Program-made: the position numbers and the translations under genes | In this document: positions 33,778 to 42,323 of the stretch, piece after piece | Position numbering within the stretch: position 1 is the stretch's first letter | How the letters are laid out: every line of letters begins with the position of its first letter | Notes under the pieces: generated by a model | Seen by the model: only the letters and a program-made list of their open reading frames with translations | Told to the model about the DNA's origin: nothing | Databases searched by the model: none | Assembly: GCA_964386325.1 (NCBI GenBank) | Contig: CAYLQY010000003.1 | Span: forward strand, 62,001 to 126,000 | Length of the DNA stretch: 64,000 nucleotides | Direction of reading: 5' to 3' | Source: Anaerorhabdus sp964386325 | GTDB lineage: Bacteria; Bacillota_I; Bacilli_A; Erysipelotrichales; Erysipelotrichaceae

Positions 33778-35085
33778 ATGTCAGAGACAAAATTTACATC
33801 GAAAGTTGGTTTCGTTCTAGCATCAGTTGGTTCAGCGGTAGGTATGGGGAATATTTGGCTGTTTCCATATCGAGTTGGACAGTATGGTGGAGCAGCATTT
33901 TTAATTCCGTATCTTATCTTTATTTTTATTTTTGGTAAAGTAGGATTATCTGGTGAATTTGCATTAGGGCGTTGGAGTGGCACAGGGCCAATAGGATCGT
34001 ATGAAAAAGCATTTAAAACAAGAAATAAAAAACATGGTGATAAAGTAGGTTTGTTACCATTACTTGGTTCCCTTGGTATTGCGATTGGGTATGCGATTAT
34101 TGTAGGATGGGTATTACGTTATTTGGTAGGTTCATTTACAGGTGCAATATTTCAATCAACATCAGAGGTATACTTTGACCAAATTACGCAACCATTCTCA
34201 AGCATTCCATGGCATGTGATTGTCTTAATTGTAGTGGGAATTGCATTGTCTTCAGGTATCATTAAAGGAATTGAAAAGATTAGTAAGTTTATGATGCCGG
34301 CATTCTTTATCTTGTTTTTATGTCTAGCGGTGTGGGTAGCATTTTTACCAGGAGCAAGTGAGGGTTACAAATATTTATTTATTCCAAAATGGGAATTTCT
34401 ATTAAATCCAATGACTTGGGTTATGGCAATGGGACAAGCCTTCTTCTCGTTATCAATTACGGGTTCAGGTATGGTTATTTATGGTAGTTATTTGAGTAAA
34501 AAAGAAGATGTTGTGAAGTTATCACAATACACAGCATGTTTCGATACATTGGCGGCTATACTATCGAGCTTAGTTATTATTCCCGCAATCTTCGCATTTA
34601 ATATGAGTCCTGCAGCAGGTCCATCTTTGATGTTTAAAACAATGCCACTTATTTTTTCAAAGATGCCTTTTGGATCATTCTTCTCCATCTTATTTTTTGT
34701 GAGTGTATTCTTCGCGGGTATTACTTCCTTAATCAATATGTTAGAAGCAGTAACAGAAGCATCTACCTCACGATTAAAGAAATCGCGTGTCGTGTCAATC
34801 ATAGGAATCATTCTGATTACATTTATAGTAGGGGTATTTTTAGAATATGAGCCTTATATGGGACAATGGATGGATATGATTACCATTTATATTGTGCCAA
34901 TTGGGGCAGTGTTAGGAGCAATCACAATCTATTGGATACTTCCTAAAGAAACAATCATGGAACAACTTAATTTGGCAACCAAGAAACCGCATAAACAATC
35001 ACTTTACTTATTCGCACGGTATGGCTATGTGGTACTTGCGGGTGTTGTATTAGTATTAGGAATACTTCTTGGCGGTATTGGATAA
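33778..35085 (+). CDS. Sodium-dependent (NSS family) amino-acid transporter
   Basis: 435 residues from the ATG after GGGGGAAG; a longer frame starts inside the T-box terminator. FVLASVGSAVGMGNIWLFPYRVGQYGGAAFLIPYLIFIF is the NSS signature (helix 1 with the Na+ and substrate sites). About 11-12 helices are present, as in bacterial NSS proteins. NSS members carry tryptophan or tyrosine among other substrates; the upstream T-box points to tyrosine. Uptake would complement the endogenous aromatic pathway encoded 4 kb away. Confidence 0.9.
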   Translation: MSETKFTSKVGFVLASVGSAVGMGNIWLFPYRVGQYGGAAFLIPYLIFIFIFGKVGLSGEFALGRWSGTGPIGSYEKAFKTRNKKHGDKVGLLPLLGSLGIAIGYAIIVGWVLRYLVGSFTGAIFQSTSEVYFDQITQPFSSIPWHVIVLIVVGIALSSGIIKGIEKISKFMMPAFFILFLCLAVWVAFLPGASEGYKYLFIPKWEFLLNPMTWVMAMGQAFFSLSITGSGMVIYGSYLSKKEDVVKLSQYTACFDTLAAILSSLVIIPAIFAFNMSPAAGPSLMFKTMPLIFSKMPFGSFFSILFFVSVFFAGITSLINMLEAVTEASTSRLKKSRVVSIIGIILITFIVGVFLEYEPYMGQWMDMITIYIVPIGAVLGAITIYWILPKETIMEQLNLATKKPHKQSLYLFARYGYVVLAGVVLVLGILLGGIG

Positions 35086-35166
35086 TAGAGGTACAATTTT
35101 TCGAAAAAAGATGGTATACTGAATTTAATCATAAAGGAACTCTTTGTGAAGGGAAGGGGTAGTACT

Positions 35167-35604
35167 ATGGCAGAAACAAAAGAAGTGAAAAAAGCAAAAA
35201 CAACAAAAAAAGAAACTGTAAAGAAAGAAACTGTTAAAAAAGAACCAGTAAAAAAAGCAGTTGCCAAAAAGACACCTGCAAAGAAAACAGCAGTAAAAAA
35301 AGAAACAACAAAAAAAGAAAAAGTAACGAAGAAATCAATGCAAGAATACATTGATGTTATCAACTGGAAAAAGTGGGAAGCTCATCATATGGATTGGTTG
35401 TATATTGAAATCAATGCCGGAGATTTGTTGATGGAACTTGAATCAGGAGTGGATAACATGAAGACATGTTCAGAAGCTATTATTGATTGTATGCTAGAAG
35501 GGGATGCATTCATTGTAGAACCTACAACAAAAGCAGATAATACATTAACTGTTCGTTATTACTGTGATAACTTAAGTCCTGAAAGAAAGAAATATTCTGA
35601 ATAA
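35167..35604 (+). CDS. Lys/Ala-rich histone-H1-like tail fused to a small acidic domain
   Basis: 145 residues from the ATG after AAGGGG. Residues 4-58 are low complexity: repeated KKETVKKE, KKAVAKKTPAKKTAVKK blocks like eukaryotic H1 or bacterial Hc1 tails, very basic. Residues 60-145 form an acidic globular part (YIDVINWKKWEAHHMDWLYIEINAGDLLMELESG, CSEAIIDCMLEGDAFIV). The tail should bind DNA or RNA; the C-terminal part is unassigned. It has its own terminator and probably its own promoter (TATACT near 35116). Confidence 0.7.
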   Translation: MAETKEVKKAKTTKKETVKKETVKKEPVKKAVAKKTPAKKTAVKKETTKKEKVTKKSMQEYIDVINWKKWEAHHMDWLYIEINAGDLLMELESGVDNMKTCSEAIIDCMLEGDAFIVEPTTKADNTLTVRYYCDNLSPERKKYSE

Positions 35605-35610
35605 AACAAG

Positions 35611-35638
35611 AAAGTCGCTTATGCGACTTTTATTTTTA
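35611..35638. terminator. Bidirectional terminator
   Basis: An 8-bp perfect stem (AAAGTCGC / GCGACTTT) with TTAT loop and T-run, between convergent genes. Confidence 0.75.
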
Positions 35639-36191
35639 ATATTGTAATTAAAATAACTGTGACACAACAATAGATTACTTCCGTTAATCCATTAATACTT
35701 CCATAAACCATGAAGATAACAAAACATAACGCAAACATGAATAGATAACTATTCAAGATAACCCTAAATAGATTGGGCTTTGTCATATAGGCTTGGATAT
35801 AGACGAGTAATAAAGAGTAATTATAGAGAATAAAAGCGAGATAACCAGAGGCAACATGAAGAAAACCTAAGAAGCTATCTCCTTTTGGATAGGGAATAAC
35901 CGTTGAAATAAATAAAATGATAAAGGTGATAGGCAATATCGATTTAGGTTTAATATTTAGTGATGTATAAATAGAAGATAATAAACCAAAATGAGTAATA
36001 ATTGAAACAATTGCCCAAAGTATAAAAGCTACTTTTGTTGTAGGTTGATTCGCAAGATAAGTGAAATTTTGTAATGTTAAACTTGTCAAAGTCCCTAAAT
36101 ATAGAGTTAATAAAGGTACAATAAAAAAGCCACTTAGGATAAGTAGAGTAGAAAAAATCTTATTTTGTTTTCGCTCATTTGATTTTTGCAT
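35619..36191 (-). CDS. Six-helix membrane protein of unknown function
   Basis: 190 residues with about six membrane helices (near residues 13-35, 53-75, 82-100, 110-132, 140-162, 168-188) and a basic N terminus (KSNERKQNK). No motif is recognised; the layout is DUF998-like. No ribosome site precedes the ATG, and a TACAAT lies only 7 bases upstream, so the message may be nearly leaderless. It is divergent from the prephenate dehydratase gene across a shared TACAATTGTA palindrome (36194-36203). Confidence 0.6.
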   Translation of the reverse strand: MQKSNERKQNKIFSTLLILSGFFIVPLLTLYLGTLTSLTLQNFTYLANQPTTKVAFILWAIVSIITHFGLLSSIYTSLNIKPKSILPITFIILFISTVIPYPKGDSFLGFLHVASGYLAFILYNYSLLLVYIQAYMTKPNLFRVILNSYLFMFALCFVIFMVYGSINGLTEVIYCCVTVILITILKIKVA

Positions 36192-36233
36192 GCTACAATT
36201 GTAACATGAATGTTGATTTTAGGAGGAACAAAT

Positions 36234-37067
36234 ATGGGGAAAATCATTGTAGGATATCAAGGTGAACATGGTACTTTTAGTGAAATTGCAGTCCATCGTT
36301 ATTACGCAAATGAAGCGTTTGAGGCTAGAAATTATACAAACTTCATTGATATATTGAATGACTTAGAAAACGGTAAGATTGATACTGCATTATTACCTGT
36401 CGAAAATAGCACTACAGGAATTATCTATCGCACATATGACTTATTAAAAGATCGTGATGTTTTTGCGATTGGGGAAGTGAATGTCAGAATCATGGAGAAT
36501 TTGATAGGAATCAAAGGCTCTTCAATTGAGATGATTGAAGAGGTTTATAGTCATCCAGAAGCGTTAAGTCAATGCCAAGGATTCTTTTTGAAATATCCTA
36601 AAATGAAATCAATTCCGTATCAAGATACGGCGAAAAGCGTAGAGTTTGTTAAGTTGTGTAATGATCCTAAAAAGGGTGCTCTTGCAAGTTATCTAGCTGC
36701 TGAATACTATGAGTGCCCAATTCTTGAAAAGAATGTAAATGATAATGAATTAAATACAACACGATTTTTATGTGTTTGTAAAGGACAACGTACTGTTAAG
36801 GATGCAAACAAGATTAGTATGTATTTTGTCGTAAATCATCAACCAGGGACTTTGTATGAAGTGATAAAAATATTCGCAGAAAACCACATCAATATGTTAA
36901 AATTAGAGTCTAGACCACTAAAGGGGCGCTTGTTTGAATATTGTTTCTATATTGATTTTGATGGAAGTTTAGAAAATCCAGTAGTACAAGATGCAATTAA
37001 TCAAGTAAGAAATCTTTGTGTTGAAATGAAATGTCTAGGATCTTATTGCAAGGCAATGGAGGAATAA
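36234..37067 (+). CDS. pheA: Prephenate dehydratase
   Basis: 277 residues from the ATG after AGGAGG. The catalytic domain begins VGYQGEHGTFSEIAVHRYY and contains LPVENSTTG and YQDTAKSVEF. The C-terminal ACT domain (HQPGTLYEVIKIFAENHINMLKLESRP) holds the ESRP Phe-binding motif, so feedback inhibition by phenylalanine is expected. There is no chorismate mutase domain. It makes phenylpyruvate from prephenate. The gene lies ahead of, but outside, the attenuator-controlled aro operon. Confidence 0.92.
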   Translation: MGKIIVGYQGEHGTFSEIAVHRYYANEAFEARNYTNFIDILNDLENGKIDTALLPVENSTTGIIYRTYDLLKDRDVFAIGEVNVRIMENLIGIKGSSIEMIEEVYSHPEALSQCQGFFLKYPKMKSIPYQDTAKSVEFVKLCNDPKKGALASYLAAEYYECPILEKNVNDNELNTTRFLCVCKGQRTVKDANKISMYFVVNHQPGTLYEVIKIFAENHINMLKLESRPLKGRLFEYCFYIDFDGSLENPVVQDAINQVRNLCVEMKCLGSYCKAMEE

Positions 37068-37068
37068 T

Positions 37069-37704
37069 ATGAAAAAATTATTAGGTTTATGTTTAGCATT
37101 AGTATTAGCGGGATGCACAACAGCACCAACGACACCACCCCCAACTCCTTCACCATCAAGTGAAGCAAATAAACCAGGTTGTGATATATCTGTAGAGTGT
37201 GATGTAGAAGGTGAGAAAGCCGATATGAGTGCATATCAAGATTTTATGGACACAGATCATGCGTTTAAAGAAATTACAATGGCACAAGGAAATGAGTTAT
37301 TACAAAGTAATAAAACATTTGTGTTGTATTATGGATTCTCTACATGTCCATGGTGTATTGAGGTACTACCAATTTTGAATGATATCGCAAAAGAAAATGG
37401 TATGAGCATTGAATATGTAAATGTTAGACCTGATGGAACAGATTCGGTAAATGATATTCGCGTGGATACTAATCCAGATTATGTTAAACTAGTAGAACTT
37501 ACATCAGAATACTTATCAGAAAATGATGAAGGGGCTAAACGTCTTTATGTACCTTTTGTTTTCTTTGTAAAAGATGGTCAAATTGTCGCGACACATGAAG
37601 CAACCTTTGATGAACATGATGCTCATGAACGCAAAATGACAGAAGATGAAGTAAGTCGTTTAACAGCGATTTATGAAGAAGGATTCGCAAATTTGAAAAA
37701 ATAG
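37069..37704 (+). CDS. Thioredoxin-like lipoprotein
   Basis: 211 residues. The lipoprotein signal MKKLLGLCLALVLAGC is followed by a Thr/Pro/Ser linker. The thioredoxin-like domain has FVLYYGFSTCPWCIEVLPILNDIA (CPWC active site near residue 97) and VPFVFFVKDGQIVA with the cis-Pro. Two more Cys (GCDISVEC) precede it. It acts outside the membrane in thiol-disulfide exchange. It starts one base after pheA ends. The pairing with pheA has no clear metabolic logic. Confidence 0.82.
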   Translation: MKKLLGLCLALVLAGCTTAPTTPPPTPSPSSEANKPGCDISVECDVEGEKADMSAYQDFMDTDHAFKEITMAQGNELLQSNKTFVLYYGFSTCPWCIEVLPILNDIAKENGMSIEYVNVRPDGTDSVNDIRVDTNPDYVKLVELTSEYLSENDEGAKRLYVPFVFFVKDGQIVATHEATFDEHDAHERKMTEDEVSRLTAIYEEGFANLKK

Positions 37705-37725
37705 TTGAAAATTTTCAGAAAACTA

Positions 37726-37758
37726 TTGTAAAAAAATACTCATGTGATAAAATATCAC
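37726..37758 (+). promoter_or_regulatory. Promoter of the aromatic operon with embedded palindrome
   Basis: TTGTAA (37726), 16-bp spacer, TAAAAT (37748). GTGATA-AAA-TATCAC (37744-37758) is a perfect palindrome over the -10 and predicted start, so a repressor may act in addition to attenuation. Confidence 0.55.
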
Positions 37759-37776
37759 TATATTTGAGGTACAAGT

Positions 37777-37824
37777 ATGAAAAACGTTGATTTATTGAAA
37801 GGGTTCTTTTATTACTTTAGATAG
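37777..37824 (+). CDS. Aromatic leader peptide
   Basis: 15 residues, MKNVDLLKGFFYYFR, with GAGGT six bases before the ATG and a TAG stop at 37822. Five of six residues at positions 10-15 are Phe or Tyr. It sits between the promoter and a terminator, directly before the aromatic amino-acid operon. This is the composition of a ribosome-mediated attenuation leader that senses charged tRNA-Phe and tRNA-Tyr. Confidence 0.75.
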   Translation: MKNVDLLKGFFYYFR

Positions 37825-37825
37825 T

Positions 37826-37924
37826 TGGGTGATGTCAGTAGATATTGCCCATTTCGTGTGATTAGGCGATATCTATGGTAAATATACAGTATAAACCATA
37901 TAGATTGCCTATATGGTTTTTCTT
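37826..37924 (+). promoter_or_regulatory. Transcription attenuator of the aro operon
   Basis: Alternative pairings read in order. Region 1 (37827-37836, GGGTGATGTC) pairs with region 2 (37841-37850, GATATTGCCC). Region 2 as TAGATATTGCC (37839-37849) also pairs with region 3, GGCGATATCTA (37865-37875). Region 3 as ATCTATGGT (37871-37879) pairs with region 4, ACCATATAGAT (37895-37905). Region 4 with region 5 (37893-37903/37909-37919) forms the terminator, AAACCATATAG/CTATATGGTTT plus T-run. A ribosome at the leader stop covers region 1 and favours 2:3 and termination; stalling at Phe/Tyr codons frees 1:2, then 3:4, and lets transcription continue. Confidence 0.75.
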
Positions 37925-37949
37925 TATGTTTAGAAAGGTGGAGTTGAAA

Positions 37950-38957
37950 GTGAAATTACGTTGTAATCTTAATGAAAGAAGTTATGACATTGTTGTTGAA
38001 AGAGGTAGTTTACAGTCATTGAATAAAGTACTTGATTGTAATCGTAGATATTTTGTGATTACGGATGAAGGTGTGCCCAAGCAACATGTCAATAAAGTTC
38101 TTGAACAATGTCCTATGGCAAGTTTGTTTGTAGTACCAGAAGGTGAATCTTCTAAGTGCTTTACATGGTATGAAGCTTGTTTAAAGGAAATGTTGAGTCA
38201 ACACTATACACGTCGAGATTGTGTCATAGCGATTGGAGGCGGGGTAGTAGGTGATTTAGCAGGATTTGTCGCAGCTACTTATATGCGAGGAATTGATTTC
38301 ATTAATATTCCAACAACAACACTTTCACAAATTGATAGTAGTATTGGTGGAAAAGTAGGAATTGATGTTGAAGGAACTAAAAACTGTGTTGGTGCTTTTT
38401 GGCAACCACAACTTGTCATCATTGATCCAGATGTTCTACAAACACTTTCATCAAGACATCTCTACAATGGATTGATTGAAGCATTGAAGGCGGGATTAAT
38501 TGCTGATAAAGAACTTTTTGAAATATTTGAAAGTAAAAATATTTTAGAAAATATTGATGAAATCATTCTACGAGCACTTGAAGTTAAACGCAAAGTTGTA
38601 GAAGAAGACGAAAAAGAAATAGGTATCCGAAAAATCTTGAATTTTGGTCATACGATTGGTCATGGCTATGAAAGTTCTACGAACTTTAGTAAGTATTACC
38701 ATGGTGAATGCGTAGGACTTGGAATGCTTGCGATATTGGAAAATGAAGACTTAAAAAATCGTACGTATAACATTCTTGAAAAAATGAATTGTCCAACGAC
38801 AATTGAATGTGATAACAATGTTGTATATCAATATGTATTACAAGATAAAAAATCAAATGGTGAAACAATTACCATTGTCCAAGTAAATGAACTGGGACGT
38901 GCTGAGTTAAGTGAAAAATCATTTAATGATTTAGAAAGGTTGATTAAAACTTTATGA
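37950..38957 (+). CDS. aroB: 3-dehydroquinate synthase
   Basis: 335 residues from a GTG start with AGGTGGAG six bases upstream; the in-frame ATG at 37875 lies inside the attenuator and is rejected. IGGGVVGDLAGFVAATYMRGIDFINIPTTTLSQIDSSIGGK is the NAD- and substrate-binding core; NFGHTIGHGYE and YYHGECVGLGM provide the zinc His ligands. It is first in the aro operon and overlaps aroC by 4 bases. Confidence 0.94.
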   Translation: MKLRCNLNERSYDIVVERGSLQSLNKVLDCNRRYFVITDEGVPKQHVNKVLEQCPMASLFVVPEGESSKCFTWYEACLKEMLSQHYTRRDCVIAIGGGVVGDLAGFVAATYMRGIDFINIPTTTLSQIDSSIGGKVGIDVEGTKNCVGAFWQPQLVIIDPDVLQTLSSRHLYNGLIEALKAGLIADKELFEIFESKNILENIDEIILRALEVKRKVVEEDEKEIGIRKILNFGHTIGHGYESSTNFSKYYHGECVGLGMLAILENEDLKNRTYNILEKMNCPTTIECDNNVVYQYVLQDKKSNGETITIVQVNELGRAELSEKSFNDLERLIKTL

Positions 38958-40066
38958 AGAATACAATCGGGAATAATTTATGCGTAACCCTTTTTGGCGA
39001 ATCGCATGGTGAAATGATTGGGGCAGTTGTCGATGGATTACCGGCTGGTATTGAAATCAATCAAGAATTACTAGAACATCAAATGCGATTACGCAAAGCC
39101 GAAGGTACAATTTCAACAGGACGTCATGAAGCGGATGTTGTTCGCTTTGTGAGTGGTGTCTTTGAAGGAAAAACGACAGGTATGCCATGTTGTATGGTTA
39201 TTGAAAATAAGGATCAACATTCAAACGACTATTCAAGAACAAAAGATATCGCAAGACCTTCACATGTTGATTATGTTGCGAATGTAAAATATGCTGGCTA
39301 TCAAGACTACCGTGGTGGTGGACATTTCTCAGGAAGACTTACTGCTCCTTTAGTGGCAGCAGGTGCACTCGCAATTCAATTGTTAAATCAAAAAGGAATC
39401 TTTTTAGGAACCCATGTGAAACAACTCCATACAGTTATTGATGATGATTTTTCTGAAGACGAAAAAATGTTACTTAAACAATTAACTGAGATGAATGGGA
39501 AGAAATTCGCAATCATTAATAACGAAGTTGAAAGTGACATGATTATGGCCATTGAAAATGCTAGAATGAGTCTAGATTCAGTAGGTGGTATTCTTGAAAC
39601 CGCAATACTTAACTTCCCTGTTGGTATAGGTGAACCTACCTTTGATTCAATCGAAAGTAAATTAAGTCATGCACTATTTAGTATTGGTGCTGTAAAAGGT
39701 GTTGAATTCGGATTAGGATTTGGGTTTGCGGATAAAATGGCTTCACAAGTTAATGATCAATTTCAAATGAAAGATGGAAGAATTGTTACTACGACAAACA
39801 ATAATGGTGGTATCAATGGAGGGATATCAAATGGTATGCCAATACGATTTAAAACAGTTGTCAAACCAACTCCTTCTATTGCACAAAAACAACATTCCGT
39901 AAACTTTAAAACAATGGAAGATACTGACTTAGAAATAGTAGGAAGACATGATCCAGCAATTATTCATCGCGCTAGAGTTGTGGTAGATAGTATGGTGGCA
40001 TTAACTCTTGTGGATTGTCTAATGGATACATATGGACGAAATTATTTTATAGGAGATAAGAAATGA
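38954..40066 (+). CDS. aroC: Chorismate synthase
   Basis: 370 residues. LFGESHGEMIGAVVDGLPAGIEI at the N terminus, SRTKDIARPSHVDYVANVKY, and RGGGHFSGRLTAPLVAAG near residue 120 are chorismate synthase signatures; the C-terminal GRHDPAIIHRARVVVDSM is the third. It makes chorismate from EPSP with reduced FMN. ATGA overlaps join it to aroB and to the aroE-aroK gene. Confidence 0.95.
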   Translation: MKNTIGNNLCVTLFGESHGEMIGAVVDGLPAGIEINQELLEHQMRLRKAEGTISTGRHEADVVRFVSGVFEGKTTGMPCCMVIENKDQHSNDYSRTKDIARPSHVDYVANVKYAGYQDYRGGGHFSGRLTAPLVAAGALAIQLLNQKGIFLGTHVKQLHTVIDDDFSEDEKMLLKQLTEMNGKKFAIINNEVESDMIMAIENARMSLDSVGGILETAILNFPVGIGEPTFDSIESKLSHALFSIGAVKGVEFGLGFGFADKMASQVNDQFQMKDGRIVTTTNNNGGINGGISNGMPIRFKTVVKPTPSIAQKQHSVNFKTMEDTDLEIVGRHDPAIIHRARVVVDSMVALTLVDCLMDTYGRNYFIGDKK

Positions 40067-41301
40067 GAAAAGGTGTAATTGGTTATCCATTAGGACATAG
40101 TTACTCAAAATTAATTCATGAAGATCTTGCCGGATATAACTATGATATTTTGGAATTACCACCAGAAGAATTTGAATTGTTTCTTAAGGAAAAAGCATTT
40201 GACGCAATTAATGTAACAATTCCTTATAAACAAAAAATAATTCCATTTCTCGACGAGTTAGATGAGAAAGCAAAAAGAATCGGTGCAGTTAATACTGTTA
40301 CAAATGTGAATGGATATTTAAAGGGATATAACACAGATTATTATGGATTTAAATGGATGCTTGAAAATCATGATGTAACGATACTTGATAAAAAAGTGGT
40401 GTTGCTTGGAAATGGTGGGGCAACACAAGCACTAAAAGTAGTTATTCATGATATGGGTGCTAAGGAATTAAATATTGTATCACGGTATAAAACTGATGAA
40501 ACAATTACGTATGAGGAACTACTTGAAAAATTTAATGATGCTGAAGTACTCATTAATGCAACTCCTGTAGGTATGTATCCCCATCATGATGAATCACCGC
40601 TTGATTTAACAAATTTTAAACACTTACAGAGCGTGGTTGATATTGTCTATAACCCGCTTAAAACAGAATTAATATTACAAGCGGAAGATCTTCACTTGAA
40701 AGCTGTAGGTGGCTTAGAAATGCTTGTAGCTCAAGCTAAGCAAGCGGTTGAGATATTTACAGGTAAAGATTTAAATGACAGTGATATTGAACGTGTTTAT
40801 AAAAAGATACTTCGTCAAAAACAAAACATCGTTTTTATTGGTATGCCTAGTGCAGGTAAGACAACACTCGCAAATGAACTTGCGAAGAAATTAAACTTAC
40901 CACTAATTGATATTGATGAAGAAATAGTAAAAGAGAATGGCAAACCAATAAAAGATATCTTCCAAGATGATGGAGAAGAATTTTTTAGAAAATTAGAATC
41001 AAGTAAAATACATGAACTTTGTACAAAGAATAATACGATTATTTCTTGTGGTGGCGGTGTTGTTAAGTCACTTACGAATATTCATAATCTGAAAAAAATG
41101 GGAATTCTTGTTTGGGTAGATCGTGATATTTCAAAACTCATGTGTGACCCTAGTCGACCACTTAGTAAAGACACACAAGCAATTCAACGTTTATATGAAG
41201 AACGATACCCCCTTTACAAAGCGGCAGCCGATATTCATATCGAGAACAATACAACAATTACGCAGGCATGTAATGAAATAGAAAGCAGGATAAAAATATG
41301 A
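40063..41301 (+). CDS. aroE-aroK: Shikimate dehydrogenase-shikimate kinase fusion
   Basis: 412 residues combining two consecutive steps. Residues 1-255 are AroE: GYPLGHSYSKLIHE, NVTIPYKQ (catalytic Lys), GAVNTV, NTDYYGF and LGNGGATQALKVVI (NADP loop). Residues 264-412 are AroK: IVFIGMPSAGKTTLA (P-loop), DIDEEIV, FFRKLES and CGGGVV. Dehydroshikimate would go to shikimate 3-phosphate on one polypeptide. The frame runs through without a frameshift. Fusions of aroE with aroK are uncommon compared with separate genes. Confidence 0.93.
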   Translation: MRKGVIGYPLGHSYSKLIHEDLAGYNYDILELPPEEFELFLKEKAFDAINVTIPYKQKIIPFLDELDEKAKRIGAVNTVTNVNGYLKGYNTDYYGFKWMLENHDVTILDKKVVLLGNGGATQALKVVIHDMGAKELNIVSRYKTDETITYEELLEKFNDAEVLINATPVGMYPHHDESPLDLTNFKHLQSVVDIVYNPLKTELILQAEDLHLKAVGGLEMLVAQAKQAVEIFTGKDLNDSDIERVYKKILRQKQNIVFIGMPSAGKTTLANELAKKLNLPLIDIDEEIVKENGKPIKDIFQDDGEEFFRKLESSKIHELCTKNNTIISCGGGVVKSLTNIHNLKKMGILVWVDRDISKLMCDPSRPLSKDTQAIQRLYEERYPLYKAAADIHIENNTTITQACNEIESRIKI

Positions 41302-42323
41302 TTATCACATTAAAAAAAGGTGCTCCTCAACATGAAATTGATAAGTTGATTCACCAATTTGAAGCACAAGGTTTACAAGTAAATATGATTAAAGGCCAAG
41401 ACTTCAACGTCTTTGGTTTAGTGGGCGATACGGCGAAGCTGGACGAAAAAAGAGTTCAAGCTAATTTATGGGTAGAGAATGTCCAACGTATTGCCGCACC
41501 CTATAAACTCGTTAATCGTATGTTCCATCCAGAGGATACTATCGTGGATGTAAGAGGAATTAAAGTAGGGGGCGATAACCCAATTATACTAATCGGTGGA
41601 CCTTGTTCAGTTGAGGGTGAAAGCATGATGGTAGAAAATGCCACAAAAGTAAAGAGTGCTGGTGGCTGTATGATGCGTGGAGGAGCTTATAAACCAAGAA
41701 CATCACCATATGCATTTCAAGGTATGGGCGAAGAAGGATTAAAGTGCATGGTTAAAGCACGTGAAAAAACAGGTATGCCAATTGTATCTGAATTAATGAG
41801 TGCTGACAAAATTGATGAATTCATTGAACATGTGGATGTGATTCAAATTGGTGCACGTAATATGCAAAACTTTGATTTATTAAAAGCGGTTGGTAAAATT
41901 GATAAACCTATTTTATTAAAACGTGGTTTAGCAAATACCATTGAAGAATGGATTATGTCAGCAGAATATATCATGGCAGGTGGAAATAAAAATGTTATCT
42001 TATGTGAACGTGGTATTCGCACATTTGAAAAATATACACGTAATACACTTGATTTAAGTGTTGTACCTATCATTAAACAAAAAACTCATTTACCAATTAT
42101 TATTGATCCATCGCATGCAACAGGTGACTGGAAACTAATCGAAAGCATGTCACTAGCAGCCATTGCTGCTGGTGCAGATGGTTTAATTATTGAAGTTCAT
42201 CAAAATCCAGAATGTGCATGGTCTGATGGTCAACAATCATTGAAACCAGAAAAATTTGAACAACTCGTTGAAAAATGTAAGAAAGTTGCGGAAGCAATCG
42301 GACGTTCAATTTATGAAGGTTAG
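41298..42323 (+). CDS. aroF: 3-deoxy-7-phosphoheptulonate (DAHP) synthase, type I-beta
   Basis: 341 residues with the N-terminal ferredoxin-like regulatory domain (residues 1-70, MIITLKKGAPQHEIDKLIHQF), as in Thermotoga-type enzymes. The barrel has IGGPCSVEGE, GGAYKPRTSPYAFQGMGEEGL, LKRGLANTIEEW and IIDPSHATGDW. The ACT-like N-domain in relatives gives Tyr or Phe feedback inhibition. No chorismate mutase domain is attached. It is joined by a 4-base overlap to aroE-aroK. Confidence 0.93.
   Translation: MIITLKKGAPQHEIDKLIHQFEAQGLQVNMIKGQDFNVFGLVGDTAKLDEKRVQANLWVENVQRIAAPYKLVNRMFHPEDTIVDVRGIKVGGDNPIILIGGPCSVEGESMMVENATKVKSAGGCMMRGGAYKPRTSPYAFQGMGEEGLKCMVKAREKTGMPIVSELMSADKIDEFIEHVDVIQIGARNMQNFDLLKAVGKIDKPILLKRGLANTIEEWIMSAEYIMAGGNKNVILCERGIRTFEKYTRNTLDLSVVPIIKQKTHLPIIIDPSHATGDWKLIESMSLAAIAAGADGLIIEVHQNPECAWSDGQQSLKPEKFEQLVEKCKKVAEAIGRSIYEG

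Noticed and set aside
35025..35363. A hydrophobic 112-codon ORF on the minus strand
   Set aside because: It is the antisense of the Lys-rich repeats, which read as Phe/Val/Thr-rich strings; it has no ribosome site and overlaps two real genes.
37875..37949. A longer aroB reading frame starting at an ATG at 37875
   Set aside because: It lies within the attenuator and terminator, has no ribosome site, and its residues do not match AroB. The GTG at 37950 has AGGTGGAG in the right place.
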